From Zobellia uliginosa (GTDB taxonomy: Bacteria > Bacteroidota > Bacteroidia > Flavobacteriales > Flavobacteriaceae): DNA of 64,000 bases. Positions 44,281 to 53,519 of the stretch are shown in pieces. A program made the position numbers and the translations under genes. The stretch spans positions 1 through 64,000 of the forward strand of contig NZ_JAHKPY010000008.1 of assembly GCF_018860745.1 (NCBI RefSeq), read 5' to 3'. Under the pieces are notes generated by a model. That model ran no database searches and was not told where the DNA came from. It saw only the letters and a list, made by a program, of their open reading frames with translations. Within the stretch, counting starts at the first letter, position 1. Each line of letters starts with the position of its first letter.

Positions 44281-44850
44281 GTGAGATTAAAAGACGACAC
44301 CAAAATAAATTCGATTTTTAAGGCGGCTACAGAGCTGACTTCAGAGGTGGGGCTTGATAAACTAACCATGTCATCAATAGCAAAAAAAGCAAAAGTAGCA
44401 GCGGGAACACTTTATATATATTTTGATAGTAAGGAGCAGTTGCTTAATGAATTATATATGCATTTATTGATGGGGGGTACACTTTCTATACTTCCGTCCA
44501 TTCAACATCTACCTCTTAAAAAACAATTTCAAGTAATTTGGTCAAATGTTTTAAAGTTCCGTGTTTCCAATAGTTCGGAGGTTATTTTTATGCATCAGTT
44601 TAGATATTCATCCTATGTTTCCGCGGAAAGCAATAAGCTAGACGAGCAGTTTATTAGTTTTATAAATAATCTTTTGGATCGAGGTAAAGAAGAGCTGATT
44701 GTTAAGGATATAGATAATGATTTGATAATACCAATGTTATATGGTTATGCAAATACATTGGCAAGACAATTGTCTTTGGATAAGGTAGATGTTACCGACG
44801 AAATTATTAATCAAACATTTTCTATCTGTTGGGATGCTATAAAGTCTTAA
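44281..44850 (+). CDS. TetR/AcrR family transcriptional regulator
   Basis: 189 residues from a GTG start, which is needed to include the first DNA-binding helix. The N-terminal helix-turn-helix is IFKAATELTSEVGLDKLTMSSIAKKAKVAAGTLYIYFDSKEQLLNELY, close to the family consensus. The C-terminal ligand-binding part is typical only in general helical pattern, so the inducer is unknown. Two operator-like inverted repeats flank the gene (44239-44264 and 44863-44888). It probably represses itself and the secreted protein / hydroxylase genes downstream. Confidence 0.92.
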   Translation: MRLKDDTKINSIFKAATELTSEVGLDKLTMSSIAKKAKVAAGTLYIYFDSKEQLLNELYMHLLMGGTLSILPSIQHLPLKKQFQVIWSNVLKFRVSNSSEVIFMHQFRYSSYVSAESNKLDEQFISFINNLLDRGKEELIVKDIDNDLIIPMLYGYANTLARQLSLDKVDVTDEIINQTFSICWDAIKS

Positions 44851-44862
44851 AATTTTAACATT

Positions 44863-44888
44863 TATAAATGAACCAAAATTCATTTATA
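44863..44888. promoter_or_regulatory. Putative TetR operator, perfect inverted repeat
   Basis: TATAAATGAA-N6-TTCATTTATA, a perfect 10-bp inverted repeat with spacer CCAAAA, 12 bases after the tetR stop and 240 bases before the secreted-protein gene. It shares the left half and TGAA-N6-TTCA core with the site upstream of tetR. Confidence 0.6.
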
Positions 44889-44998
44889 GGCGTATATTGT
44901 AATGTCTTATCAGATTTGCAGTATCGAAAATTGGTTAATAGTAGCTCCATATTCTTACTTGGATACATATTTTTTGAGATTTGTTCAATCTGCTTAAG

Positions 44999-45121
44999 TC
45001 ATTGGAGGCCCCATTTGTCATGAATATATTTGTTCCCCCACTTTCTGACTTCGGGGTCCTTCTTTTTTGTTCCGTTAATCTTTTTAATTAACTTTTCATG
45101 TTTATATTTATGTAAAACCAA
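44999..45121 (-). pseudogene. Possible gene remnant or tiny ORF (40 residues)
   Basis: On the minus strand an open frame from a TTG at 45121 to a TGA at 44999 encodes a peptide with KKDPEVRKWGNKYIHDKWGL near its end. It reads like a natural protein C-terminus. I do not recognise the family. It lies antisense in the leader of the secreted-protein gene and has no clear start signal, so a decayed fragment of a once longer gene is the more likely explanation. Confidence 0.28.
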
Positions 45122-45127
45122 TATGAT

Positions 45128-45721
45128 ATGAAAAAAATTATATTTCTAACAACTCTATTGTCGGTTTGTTTTGTGACTTCACAAGAAACTAAGACCGGGA
45201 TACTATCAACTGATATTCAAATTAAAACCGCGGTCCTCCCGGCACCGGAAGCTGATAAAAATACAGCCATGGTTTATGGGTATGATAGCTCTGGAAAATT
45301 AATGGTGTTAAGGGAGGGTACTAGTAATTTAATATGTATTGGAGATGACCCGGAAAAAGAAGGGGTAAGTGTTGCTTGCTATTCCAAAACATTGGAACCT
45401 TTTATGAAAAGAGGAAGGGAGTTAACCGCTGAAGGAAAAAACACTAAAGAGAAACGTGAAATTCAAGGTGCTGAAGTAGCTGCGGGTAAGTGGCAAATGC
45501 CTATCGTGCCCAGTATGCTTTATATTTATTACGGAAGTGATGAGGCCTATGACAAAGAAACGGGTGAATTGGGAGATGGGCAATACCGTTATGTAATTTA
45601 TACGCCTTTTGCTACTGCAGAATCTACTGGGTTGCCAATAAAACCTCATGAAAAGGGAATGCCTTGGTTAATGGATCCTGGCACTTTTCGAGCTCATATC
45701 ATGGTGGGACCATTTAATTAA
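45128..45721 (+). CDS. Secreted protein of unknown function in the TetR locus
   Basis: 197 residues with a signal peptide (cleavage near CFVTSQ). I do not recognise a family. Visible segments: IQIKTAVLPAPEADKN, MVLREGTSNLICIGDDP, VACYSKTLEPFMKRGRELTA, WQMPIVPSMLYIYYG and YVIYTPFATAESTGLPIKP, with two cysteines that could form a disulfide. The composition suggests a compact periplasmic domain. It is preceded by a long leader with a perfect TetR-type operator and followed after 50 bases by the sterol-desaturase-family gene, so both are probably controlled by the TetR protein. Confidence 0.75.
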   Translation: MKKIIFLTTLLSVCFVTSQETKTGILSTDIQIKTAVLPAPEADKNTAMVYGYDSSGKLMVLREGTSNLICIGDDPEKEGVSVACYSKTLEPFMKRGRELTAEGKNTKEKREIQGAEVAAGKWQMPIVPSMLYIYYGSDEAYDKETGELGDGQYRYVIYTPFATAESTGLPIKPHEKGMPWLMDPGTFRAHIMVGPFN

Positions 45722-45771
45722 GACAGAACTTAAAAAGTTTGCGTCAATATTCAAAATTTAAAACATCCTAG

Positions 45772-47040
45772 GTGGAAACTTATGCTAAGGCTCTTTTATA
45801 TGCAATTCCTTTTTTTGTGGTGCTTTTAGTCATAGAAATAGGATATGGCTATTTTGTTAAAAATCAGAAACATAAGGTAATGGACTCTGTTTCAAGTATC
45901 AGCTCCGGTTTTACAAACATTATAAAAGATACTTTGGGTTTGGGTTTTATTTTGATTACCTATCCTTTTTTACTAGAGCATTTGGCGGTATTTAAATTAG
46001 AAAGTACATGGCTTCTTTGGCTTGTGGCTTTTGTAGTAATAGATTTTGCTGGCTATTGGAACCATCGGTTGAATCACAAAGTAAATTTTTTTTGGAACCA
46101 ACATGTTATTCATCATAGTAGTGAAGAGTTCAATTTGGCATGTGCGCTGCGTCAATCGATTTCTAATTTAATCGGTTATTTTCCTCTGTTATTGATTCCT
46201 GCTGCTTTTTTTGGGGTGCCTAACGAGATCATAGCTATTCTAGCTCCCGTTCACTTGTTTGCGCAATTTTGGTATCATACACAACATATAGGTAAACTGG
46301 GTTGGGCGGAATATATAATAGTTACGCCGTCTCAACATAGGGTTCACCATGCTATCAACCCGGAATATATAGATAAGAATTTAGGTCAGATTCTTTGTGT
46401 TTGGGATCGTTGGTTTGGTACGTTTCAAGAAGAACTGAAAGATGTGCCGCCTCAATATGGTGTTTTGAAACCTGCTTCTACGTGGAATCCAATTCCTATT
46501 AATTTCCAACATATTTGGCGGTTGATTAAAGATGCTTGGCATACGAAAAGCTACTGGGATAAAATACGCATATGGTTTATGCCAACGGGTTGGCGGCCTA
46601 GTGATGTAAAGACAAGATATCCTATTCAGGTAATTAAGGATGTTTATACCTTCCAGCGCTATGAAACACCGGCCTCCAATGCCTTAAAAAGCTATGCAAT
46701 TTTTCAGCTTATTACCACCACATTGTTTTTATGGTTTATGTTCTACAATTATACGGAGATAGGTGTAAGTGGCCTTTTGTTATTTGGCTTTGTAGTCTTT
46801 ACCGGTATTTATGGATACACAACACTAATGGACCGTAAGCACTACGCTGTTTATATAGAGTTGTTTAGAGGGGCATTAGGATTGCTGTTATTATTATTTT
46901 CGGGAGATTGGTTTGGATTAAATAACTATATCACTTTTGGTAGTTGGCTTGTTGCTATCTATTTTATGATTACTATATTTTGCGGTTTTTATTTTACCTA
47001 TTTTGAATCAGCTGTTCACGATAGTAAAACAATAGTGTGA
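45772..47040 (+). CDS. Sterol desaturase / fatty-acid hydroxylase family membrane protein
   Basis: 422 residues from a GTG start (ETYAKALLYAIPFFVVLLV). The di-iron histidine motifs are present: HRLNH, HHSSEEFN and HRVHH after HTQH, embedded among several membrane helices. The C-terminal third has four further hydrophobic segments, which makes it longer than the minimal family domain. Such enzymes hydroxylate or desaturate lipids using oxygen and a di-iron site; the lipid here is unknown. It follows the secreted protein in the putative TetR-controlled unit. Confidence 0.9.
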   Translation: METYAKALLYAIPFFVVLLVIEIGYGYFVKNQKHKVMDSVSSISSGFTNIIKDTLGLGFILITYPFLLEHLAVFKLESTWLLWLVAFVVIDFAGYWNHRLNHKVNFFWNQHVIHHSSEEFNLACALRQSISNLIGYFPLLLIPAAFFGVPNEIIAILAPVHLFAQFWYHTQHIGKLGWAEYIIVTPSQHRVHHAINPEYIDKNLGQILCVWDRWFGTFQEELKDVPPQYGVLKPASTWNPIPINFQHIWRLIKDAWHTKSYWDKIRIWFMPTGWRPSDVKTRYPIQVIKDVYTFQRYETPASNALKSYAIFQLITTTLFLWFMFYNYTEIGVSGLLLFGFVVFTGIYGYTTLMDRKHYAVYIELFRGALGLLLLLFSGDWFGLNNYITFGSWLVAIYFMITIFCGFYFTYFESAVHDSKTIV

Positions 47041-47114
47041 TGGCTTTTTATACTTTAGCATAAGCCGATGTTTACTTAAACCTAGTATATTATTTTTTTA
47101 GATAACAGTCATTT

Positions 47115-47876
47115 ATGAGACCATATATTTTAGCGGAGACCAATTGGAAAGCCTTGAAGAATGAGAAATTTGATTTAGCCATATTGCCATGGGGAGCTAC
47201 AGAGGCCCATAATTATCATTTGCCTTATGCAACGGATAATTTTCAAGCAGACCATATGACCGCGGAGTCTGCGCGCATTGCATGGGACAAAGGATGTAAA
47301 CCTATTGTGTTGCCTACTATTCCGTTTGGGGTTAATACGGGCCAATCTGATATCTATCTTGATATAAACTTAAATCCGAGTACACAGTTGGCAATATTGA
47401 CTGATATTGTTGAGGTCTTGAACAGACAGGGAATTTACAAGCTTTTGATTTTTAATGGCCACGGAGGCAATAATTTTAAGCCATTGGTTCGTGAACTAGG
47501 GTACAAGTTTCCTAAAATGTTCATTAGCTTTTGTTTTTTTCCAGGCGTGTTGGACAAGGATTTGTATTTTGATGAAAAAGGAGATCATGCAGATGAAATG
47601 GAGACTAGTCTAATGCTCTACCTTCAGCCAGATTTGGTGTTACCTAAAGAGGAATGGGGAGATGGATTTTCTAAGAAGTATAAGATTAAAGCCTTTTCGG
47701 AAGGTTGGGCTTGGGCTGAAAGGGAATGGTCAAAAATAAGTGAAGATACTGGTGTTGGTAATCCTCATAAGTCTACAAAAGAAAAAGGTGAACGTTTTTT
47801 CAAGGACGTAACTGAAAAATTGGGTGGTTTTATCTATGAGCTTTGTAAGGCAGATAAAAAAGACCTTTATGAATAA
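47115..47876 (+). CDS. Creatininase family protein
   Basis: 253 residues with an ATG start. The creatininase-type amidohydrolase pattern is seen: LPWGATEAHNYHLPYATDN (metal-binding Glu/His/Asp), LPTIPFGVNTG, LLIFNGHGGNNFKPLVREL and DHADEMETSLMLYL (metal and catalytic residues). Members hydrolyse cyclic amides or N-formyl groups with a dinuclear metal centre (creatininase, MftE, FAPy deformylase). The exact substrate is not clear. It follows the desaturase-family gene by 74 bases on the same strand. Confidence 0.9.
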   Translation: MRPYILAETNWKALKNEKFDLAILPWGATEAHNYHLPYATDNFQADHMTAESARIAWDKGCKPIVLPTIPFGVNTGQSDIYLDINLNPSTQLAILTDIVEVLNRQGIYKLLIFNGHGGNNFKPLVRELGYKFPKMFISFCFFPGVLDKDLYFDEKGDHADEMETSLMLYLQPDLVLPKEEWGDGFSKKYKIKAFSEGWAWAEREWSKISEDTGVGNPHKSTKEKGERFFKDVTEKLGGFIYELCKADKKDLYE

Positions 47877-47902
47877 ATCGGTCTTGTAATAATTGAAAAA
47901 TA

Positions 47903-48169
47903 TTATTTTTTATTTTTGACTTCAGCCTTAACGAGCTTTATATATGCTTTCATTGCATCATCTCGTTTAATGTTTTTAGCCTGAATTAGGGCATTGGCCT
48001 TAAATGCATTGATTAAAGGAGTTCTACTTCCTGGATTGCTATAGTTTCTATTCGCTATTTTATAATAGGCGTAGAGCTTAAGCAGTAGATCGGCTGGCAG
48101 AGGTTCGGTAAAGTTGTTCATGAACTCTACCGCCCTGTCGAAATCAGTATGTAATTTCTCCTTCTTCAT
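47903..48169 (-). CDS. Acyl-CoA-binding protein (ACBP)
   Basis: 88 residues, the full size of a stand-alone ACBP four-helix bundle. LHTDFDRAVEFMNNF, LPADLLLKLYAYYKIAN and NAFKANALIQAKNIKRDDAMKAYIKLV include the lysine and tyrosine positions that bind acyl-CoA. It buffers and delivers long-chain acyl-CoA in the cytosol. It is the last gene of the ftsH-cdsA-psd operon and overlaps the end of psd by 26 bases, fitting a role in phospholipid supply. Confidence 0.92.
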   Translation of the reverse strand: MKKEKLHTDFDRAVEFMNNFTEPLPADLLLKLYAYYKIANRNYSNPGSRTPLINAFKANALIQAKNIKRDDAMKAYIKLVKAEVKNKK

Positions 48170-48827
48170 TCTTTTTTAGAACTGCGGCAACACAAGTCTC
48201 TGCACCTATTACTTTTTGGTTTAGTTTAACGGTAATCGCGCAATCTAAGGGTAAAAACAAATCTACTCTAGAACCGAATTTTATAAAACCTGCATCTTCA
48301 CCTTGTTGAACGTTGTCACCTTCTTCCGCATAGTTCACTATTCGTCGCGCTAAGGCACCCGCAATCTGTCTGTAAAGGATATCTCCAAATTTCGGTGTAC
48401 GGATAACTACAGTGGTTCGTTCGTTCTCTGTGCTGGATTTAGGATGCCATGCCACCAAATATTTTCCAGGATGATATTTTGAATATTTTACGCTTCCGCT
48501 CACAGGATAACGTGTAACATGAACGTTTGTTGGAGACATGAAAATAGATACCTGTATACGTTTATCCTTAAAGAATTCTGTTTCTTCAACCTCTTCAATA
48601 ACAACCACTTTGCCATCTACGGGAGCCAATATGTCATCAAAGTTCTTTGCTACTTTACGAGTTGGGTTTCTAAAAAATTGAAGAATTAAAATTAAAAATA
48701 CTACGGCCAATAATTGAATTCCTAATCGAAGCCATGGAATTTCTATAGCATATTGAGAGCCGAGTATAACTGCTGCGACTATAAAAAAGGTGATCAGAAT
48801 AATTTTTTGACCCTCTCTATGAAACAT
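48144..48827 (-). CDS. psd: Phosphatidylserine decarboxylase
   Basis: 227 residues from the ATG at 48827. It makes phosphatidylethanolamine from phosphatidylserine at the inner membrane. Two N-terminal membrane segments (ILITFFIVAAVILG, LLAVVFLILILQFF) precede the catalytic part: APVDGKVVVIEE, IFMSPTNVHVTRYP and the self-cleavage site in IKFGSRVDLFLP, where the serine would become the pyruvoyl group. This short form, archaeal-like in length, is the usual type in Bacteroidota. It overlaps cdsA by 11 bases and the ACBP gene by 26. Confidence 0.94.
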   Translation of the reverse strand: MFHREGQKIILITFFIVAAVILGSQYAIEIPWLRLGIQLLAVVFLILILQFFRNPTRKVAKNFDDILAPVDGKVVVIEEVEETEFFKDKRIQVSIFMSPTNVHVTRYPVSGSVKYSKYHPGKYLVAWHPKSSTENERTTVVIRTPKFGDILYRQIAGALARRIVNYAEEGDNVQQGEDAGFIKFGSRVDLFLPLDCAITVKLNQKVIGAETCVAAVLKKNEEGEITY

Positions 48828-49620
48828 GGGCAAATATTTTTAAGGTTAAGTACGCAAACGGCGCTGCAAATATTAAACTATCTAGGCGATCTAGCATGCC
48901 GCCATGGCCGGGTAAAATAGCACCACTATCTTTTACGCCTGCCGTTCTTTTAAATTTGGACTCTATTAAATCTCCCAGATTACCCGATATTACAATCACT
49001 ACAGCTAATATTACCCATTGAATGGGGTTTAAAATAGGTTCATATTTAGCCATAAAATAAGCTGATCCAACGGCAAAAACTAATCCGCCAAGAGCACCTT
49101 CTATAGTTTTCTTTGGTGACACCGCAGAAAATAACTTGGTCCGCCCAAAGCTACGACCCACAATGTAAGCAAACGAATCATTTACCCAAATTAAGATAAA
49201 AATACCTATAATTAGAAACTTGGCAAAGTCATTATTGGTATATGGGATCATTGTAAGGAAGATGCAACCTCCTCCTACATAGAATAAACCAATAAGAAAT
49301 TTTTGAACGGTATTGAAAAGTTTGGTCCTTTTTGAGAAAAGGTAAAAAAGCAACATGCAATTTACAACAAGGGTACAGCCCAATAGAACGTAGACCAATG
49401 TCATGTCACTTACAAAGTATATGAATGCCCACCAAAGAATTAAATAGGCACCATAAATATGAAGTCCTTTTAAGTCTACCAGCTTTTTGTATTCATTTAA
49501 GCAAGCAAGCCCAAAAATCATGAACAAAAAGTCAAAGGCATCTGAACTTAAAAAGACCGCGGACAACAATAAAAAGATGTAAACAGCTCCTGTAATTGAA
49601 CGCCTTAAAACTTCCTTCAT
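48817..49620 (-). CDS. cdsA: Phosphatidate cytidylyltransferase
   Basis: A 267-residue polytopic membrane enzyme that makes CDP-diacylglycerol from phosphatidate and CTP, the branch point of phospholipid synthesis. The family signature is present: SKFKRTAGVKDSG followed by LPGHGGMLDRLDS, and upstream SPKKTIEGALGG. About seven hydrophobic helices are visible. It lies 4 bases after the LUD gene and overlaps psd by 11 bases. Clustering with psd matches consecutive steps of phosphatidylethanolamine synthesis. Confidence 0.95.
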   Translation of the reverse strand: MKEVLRRSITGAVYIFLLLSAVFLSSDAFDFLFMIFGLACLNEYKKLVDLKGLHIYGAYLILWWAFIYFVSDMTLVYVLLGCTLVVNCMLLFYLFSKRTKLFNTVQKFLIGLFYVGGGCIFLTMIPYTNNDFAKFLIIGIFILIWVNDSFAYIVGRSFGRTKLFSAVSPKKTIEGALGGLVFAVGSAYFMAKYEPILNPIQWVILAVVIVISGNLGDLIESKFKRTAGVKDSGAILPGHGGMLDRLDSLIFAAPFAYLTLKIFAHVS

Positions 49621-49624
49621 GTTA

Positions 49625-50239
49625 TTATAGGTCTTCCAAAAGTAAAAGATACAGATTTTTAGAGCTGCTCCCGTACGTTAGGAAATCGTTTGAATTTCCT
49701 TCATTGGCTTGAAAATGCTTTAATGTAGTAATGTTCGCAGGGATATTGTGGCCGTATTTCTTTTTAATCGTTTTTAAACCTTCACCTATGGACTCAACCA
49801 ATTGGCTAGTGGTAGCAAATACGATTACATTATAAGGAAGTTCGTTCAGTTTCTTGTCCATAAGCTGGTTCGAACAAACTAATATAGAGCCATTTTGAGC
49901 AATTAGATGCTCGCAAGTTGTAAAAAAAACTTCACTATCTCTACTTCTGTCAGTAAAGCTAATATTCTCCTTAGAGAACTTCTCTTTAAGTTTTTGATTT
50001 ATAACATAAAAGGGATGTTCTTGCCAACTGTTCTCATTAACGATGTTTTTTACCGCTTGAGAAATTTCCGAAAATGAATCGCAGTAAAGAAATTTACCGC
50101 CATTTTGTTTAAAATGTATGGTAAATTTCTCATCTACAGGAATGTTCAGGTCGGGCATATGCGCACCTCTGGTTTCCGCTGTTTCTTTGGAAACCTTCTT
50201 TTGCTTACCGCCGCCGAATAATTTGTCAAATAGCCCCAT
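49625..50239 (-). CDS. LUD domain protein (LutC/YkgG family)
   Basis: 204 residues. The LUD (lactate utilisation) fold is suggested by FTDRSRDSEVFFTTCEHLIAQNGSILVCSNQL and by NVIVFATTSQLVESIGEGLKTIKK. It is a stand-alone version without lutAB neighbours. In Flavobacteriaceae a gene of this type is regularly found between ftsH and cdsA, as here. The biochemical role is unknown, and a lactate-oxidation function is not implied by its location. Confidence 0.82.
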   Translation of the reverse strand: MGLFDKLFGGGKQKKVSKETAETRGAHMPDLNIPVDEKFTIHFKQNGGKFLYCDSFSEISQAVKNIVNENSWQEHPFYVINQKLKEKFSKENISFTDRSRDSEVFFTTCEHLIAQNGSILVCSNQLMDKKLNELPYNVIVFATTSQLVESIGEGLKTIKKKYGHNIPANITTLKHFQANEGNSNDFLTYGSSSKNLYLLLLEDL

Positions 50240-50297
50240 TTGCTCTTATAAAACTCAATATGCGTTCTCCTCTAGTTAAAGAAAACGTTAAATGTTG

Positions 50298-52301
50298 TTA
50301 TTTATTTTCTTCACCTTCTTCAGCTAACTTATCCTCGGCGGATAATGTATCATCAGCAATTTTTTCCTGACCTTTTAAATCAAACTCTTCACCGAAAGAT
50401 CTTTTACCGAAAATTTTCTCTAAATCTTCTTTGAAGATGACTTCTTTTTCCAATAACCTTTCAGCCAGAACTGTTAGTTTATCTTTATTATCGGTCAATA
50501 CCTGAATAGCTCTTTGGTATTGCTCCTCGATAATTTTAGATATTTCCTTATCGATTTTACGAGCAGTGTCTTCGCTGTAAGGTTTAGAGAAACCGTATGA
50601 ATCTTGTCCTGAGGAATCGTAATAGGTTATGTTACCGATCTCATCATTAAGACCATAAATGGTAACCATTGCCCTGGCTTGTTTGGTTACTTTTTCCAAG
50701 TCACTTAACGCCCCGGTAGATATTTTGTTAAAAATAACTTTTTCAGCAGCTCTGCCGCCCATGGTAGCACACATTTCATCTAACATCTGCTCCGGACGAA
50801 CAATAAGGCGTTCTTCTGGTAAGTACCATGCGGCACCTAAGGATTGGCCCCTTGGAACAATAGTAACCTTCACCAACGGTGCAGCGTGCTCAAGCATCCA
50901 GCTTGTAGTGGCATGACCGGCCTCGTGGTAAGCGATAGTTTCCTTTTCGCCAGGGGTTATAATTTTGTTCTTTTTCTCTAATCCGCCAACAATTCTGTCC
51001 ACAGCGTCTAAGAAATCTTGTTTGGATACAGCTTTCTTCTCTTTTCTAGCGGCTATCAATGCAGCTTCATTACAAACATTGGCTATATCTGCACCAGAAA
51101 ATCCTGGTGTTTGTCTTGCTAAAAACTCTAGATCCAAAGCTTCAGATGTTTTAATGGGTCTTAAGTGAACCTCAAAAATTTCTTTTCTTTCTCTAATGTC
51201 CGGCAGGTCTACGTATATCTGTCTGTCAAAACGACCCGCACGCATCAAAGCTTTATCCAATACATCTGCGCGGTTGGTAGCAGCCAGTACAATAACGTTA
51301 GTGTTTGTTCCAAAACCATCCATCTCCGTCAATAATTGGTTTAGCGTGTTTTCTCGTTCATCATTAGAACCGGTAAAGTTATTTTTACCCCGAGCACGAC
51401 CAATAGCATCAATTTCATCTATAAATATAATGGCAGGTGATTTATCTTTTGCTTGTTTAAATAGGTCACGTACTCTAGATGCACCAACACCCACAAACAT
51501 TTCAACGAAATCAGACCCAGACAGTGAGAAGAAAGGCACTTTAGCTTCTCCTGCAACAGCTTTGGCCAAAAGTGTCTTACCTGTTCCCGGAGGGCCTACT
51601 AGAAGCGCTCCTTTTGGTATTTTCCCGCCTAAAGAAGTGTACTTGTCCGGGTTTCTGAGGAATTCTACAATTTCCTCTACTTCTTCTTTTGCACCTTCAA
51701 GACCGGCAACATCCTTAAATGAGGTTCTGGTATCTGTCTTTTCATCAAAAAGCTTTGCTTTAGATTTGCCTATATTAAAGATTTGACCACCAGCGCCACC
51801 GCCGCCGCCGCCAGACATTCTTCTCATCAGATAAATCCATATACCAATAATCAATACAAATGGTAATATGCCTAATAGAAGGTCCATTAGATAGTTATTG
51901 TCGGTATCGTAATCAACAATAGTATCTAAATTGTTCTCTTTTTTTATGTTCTTTATTTCATTCTCAAAGTTCTGTAAATCCCCATAATCCAATACATATT
52001 GGGGAACAGCACCAGTTGCAGGAAGAAATGGCTTTTCAGCTACATCCTTATGAACGTCTTTGGCCATAGCTTCTTCCGTAAGGAAAACTTTTGCCTGGCG
52101 TGTATTGGTAATGATCATTATTTCCTTGACATCACCGTTTCTAAGGTATTCTTGCAACTCAGAAGTTGTTGTCTTTCTGGTGCTGGCTAAATTGCCACTG
52201 CCTATAAATTGAAAACCAATTAAAAGTATTGCGATCAATCCATATATCCACCATGAGCTGAACTTCGGTTTTTTTGTATTCGTATTGTTATCTTTAGCCA
52301 T
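50298..52301 (-). CDS. ftsH: ATP-dependent zinc metalloprotease FtsH
   Basis: 667 residues. Two membrane helices (about 15-35 and 138-160) flank a periplasmic loop; a glycine-rich linker follows. The AAA domain has GPPGTGKT (residues 236-243), [10 protein letters not shown] (Walker B) and [20 protein letters not shown] (second region of homology). The protease zinc site is HEAGH near 459-463. The C-terminal tail is long and acidic. FtsH degrades membrane and short-lived regulatory proteins. It sits 9 bases after rsfS and 58 bases before the LUD gene in one operon. Confidence 0.97.
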   Translation of the reverse strand: MAKDNNTNTKKPKFSSWWIYGLIAILLIGFQFIGSGNLASTRKTTTSELQEYLRNGDVKEIMIITNTRQAKVFLTEEAMAKDVHKDVAEKPFLPATGAVPQYVLDYGDLQNFENEIKNIKKENNLDTIVDYDTDNNYLMDLLLGILPFVLIIGIWIYLMRRMSGGGGGGAGGQIFNIGKSKAKLFDEKTDTRTSFKDVAGLEGAKEEVEEIVEFLRNPDKYTSLGGKIPKGALLVGPPGTGKTLLAKAVAGEAKVPFFSLSGSDFVEMFVGVGASRVRDLFKQAKDKSPAIIFIDEIDAIGRARGKNNFTGSNDERENTLNQLLTEMDGFGTNTNVIVLAATNRADVLDKALMRAGRFDRQIYVDLPDIRERKEIFEVHLRPIKTSEALDLEFLARQTPGFSGADIANVCNEAALIAARKEKKAVSKQDFLDAVDRIVGGLEKKNKIITPGEKETIAYHEAGHATTSWMLEHAAPLVKVTIVPRGQSLGAAWYLPEERLIVRPEQMLDEMCATMGGRAAEKVIFNKISTGALSDLEKVTKQARAMVTIYGLNDEIGNITYYDSSGQDSYGFSKPYSEDTARKIDKEISKIIEEQYQRAIQVLTDNKDKLTVLAERLLEKEVIFKEDLEKIFGKRSFGEEFDLKGQEKIADDTLSAEDKLAEEGEENK

Positions 52302-52310
52302 TATATTTTT

Positions 52311-52694
52311 TTACTGATTCAAACTACTGCTACTCTCTATTTTGGTTACTTTGGCATCTCCCCAAAGTCCTTCAATATCATAATATTCTCGAATTTGTTT
52401 TTGGAAAACATGCACTACAACATTGACGTAATCCATTAACACCCATTCGGCATTATCTTCACCTTCTACATGCCAAGGTTTATCTTGTATGGATTTACTA
52501 ACGATTTTACGAATCGACCCTACTATTGCGTTTACGTGCGTATTTGAAGTACCATTACTAATTATAAAGTAGTCGCAAACGGTGTTTTCTATATCTCTGA
52601 GATCAAGTAAATGTATATCTTGACCTTTAACTTCTTCTATCCCCTGTAATATCAATGCAATTAGTTCATCTGCACTGGCTTTGCTTTTTTGCAT
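52311..52694 (-). CDS. rsfS: Ribosomal silencing factor RsfS
   Basis: A 127-residue DUF143 family protein. Motifs LIALILQGIEEVKGQDIHLLDL, CDYFIISNGTSNTHVNAI, PWHVEGEDNAEWVLMDYVNVVVHVF and EYYDIEGLWGDA are characteristic. It binds ribosomal protein uL14 and blocks subunit joining when nutrients are short. It is the first gene of the rsfS-ftsH-LUD-cdsA-psd-ACBP operon, with a -7 element 20 bases upstream, and is divergent from birA as in many Bacteroidota. Confidence 0.95.
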   Translation of the reverse strand: MQKSKASADELIALILQGIEEVKGQDIHLLDLRDIENTVCDYFIISNGTSNTHVNAIVGSIRKIVSKSIQDKPWHVEGEDNAEWVLMDYVNVVVHVFQKQIREYYDIEGLWGDAKVTKIESSSSLNQ

Positions 52695-52713
52695 TCAAAA
52701 ATTTTAGTTTGTA

Positions 52714-52721
52714 CAAAGTTA
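52714..52721 (-). promoter_or_regulatory. Putative -7 element (TAACTTTG) of the rsfS-ftsH operon
   Basis: An exact TAnnTTTG on the minus strand, 19 bases before the rsfS ATG. No clear -33 element. Confidence 0.42.
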
Positions 52722-52787
52722 TTATTTTTTTGTTCTTTTAGAGCTAGTTTTTTATAATAGATACAATATATTCTAAAAGAACTTAGC

Positions 52788-53519
52788 ATGAACATAATCA
52801 AACTTGATGCCACGGACTCTACAAACGCATATTTTAAGCGTTTGTTGTCTGATGGTTTAGGGGCTGATTTTACTGTGGTGACGGCAAAAGAACAACGTAG
52901 TGGAAAAGGGCAAATGGGCGCTAAGTGGGAGTCTGATTCTGGTAAAAACCTTACTTTTAGTGTGTTAAGGAAGGGTTTGAATTTAAGTGTGAATGATTAT
53001 TTTGTATTGAATATTTGTGTCTCTTTAGCCGTGTACAAAACTTTAAAGGCGCATCACGTGCCAGATTTAAGTATTAAATGGCCCAACGACATTCTGTCAG
53101 GTACTTCAAAAATTTGTGGTATTCTCATTGAAAATATTCTTTCTGGAAATTTAATAAATACCGGTATTATAGGAATTGGCCTTAATGTTAACCAAACCTT
53201 TTTTGGCGAGCTTGAAAATGCATCCTCCTTAAAACTGATATTGGGCAAGAATTTCAACCTGGACGAGTTACTGTTGGAACTGATAGAAAACTTGAAATCA
53301 GCTTTCTTAGATTCACATTCCAGAAGCACTGAAAGTCTTTGGCAAACTTACGAAAAGGTTCTTTTTAGAAAAGACAAACCTTCTACTTTTGAGAATAAAG
53401 AAAATGAACTGTTTATGGGTTTTATTCGCGGAGTTTCACCTACAGGAAAACTACAAATAGTTCTGGAGGACAACGTAATCAAGGAATTTGATATTAAAGA
53501 GGTAAAGCTCCTTTACTAA
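52788..53519 (+). CDS. birA: Biotin--[acetyl-CoA-carboxylase] ligase
   Basis: A 243-residue monofunctional biotin protein ligase (no N-terminal DNA-binding domain). LDATDSTNAYFKRLL begins the catalytic domain. KEQRSGKGQMGAKWES is the biotinyl-AMP binding loop (GRGRxG variant GKGQMG), and SIKWPNDIL, KICGILIE and GIIGIGLNVN are the biotin and ATP contacts. It attaches biotin to carboxylases such as the pyruvate carboxylase that begins at 63800. Its stop codon directly abuts that of the convergent SRPBCC gene. Confidence 0.93.
   Translation: MNIIKLDATDSTNAYFKRLLSDGLGADFTVVTAKEQRSGKGQMGAKWESDSGKNLTFSVLRKGLNLSVNDYFVLNICVSLAVYKTLKAHHVPDLSIKWPNDILSGTSKICGILIENILSGNLINTGIIGIGLNVNQTFFGELENASSLKLILGKNFNLDELLLELIENLKSAFLDSHSRSTESLWQTYEKVLFRKDKPSTFENKENELFMGFIRGVSPTGKLQIVLEDNVIKEFDIKEVKLLY

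Noticed and set aside
47888-47910. AATAAT / ATTATT hairpin after the creatininase gene
   Set aside because: Entirely A/T pairs with a weak stem; it could aid termination but is not distinguishable from background.
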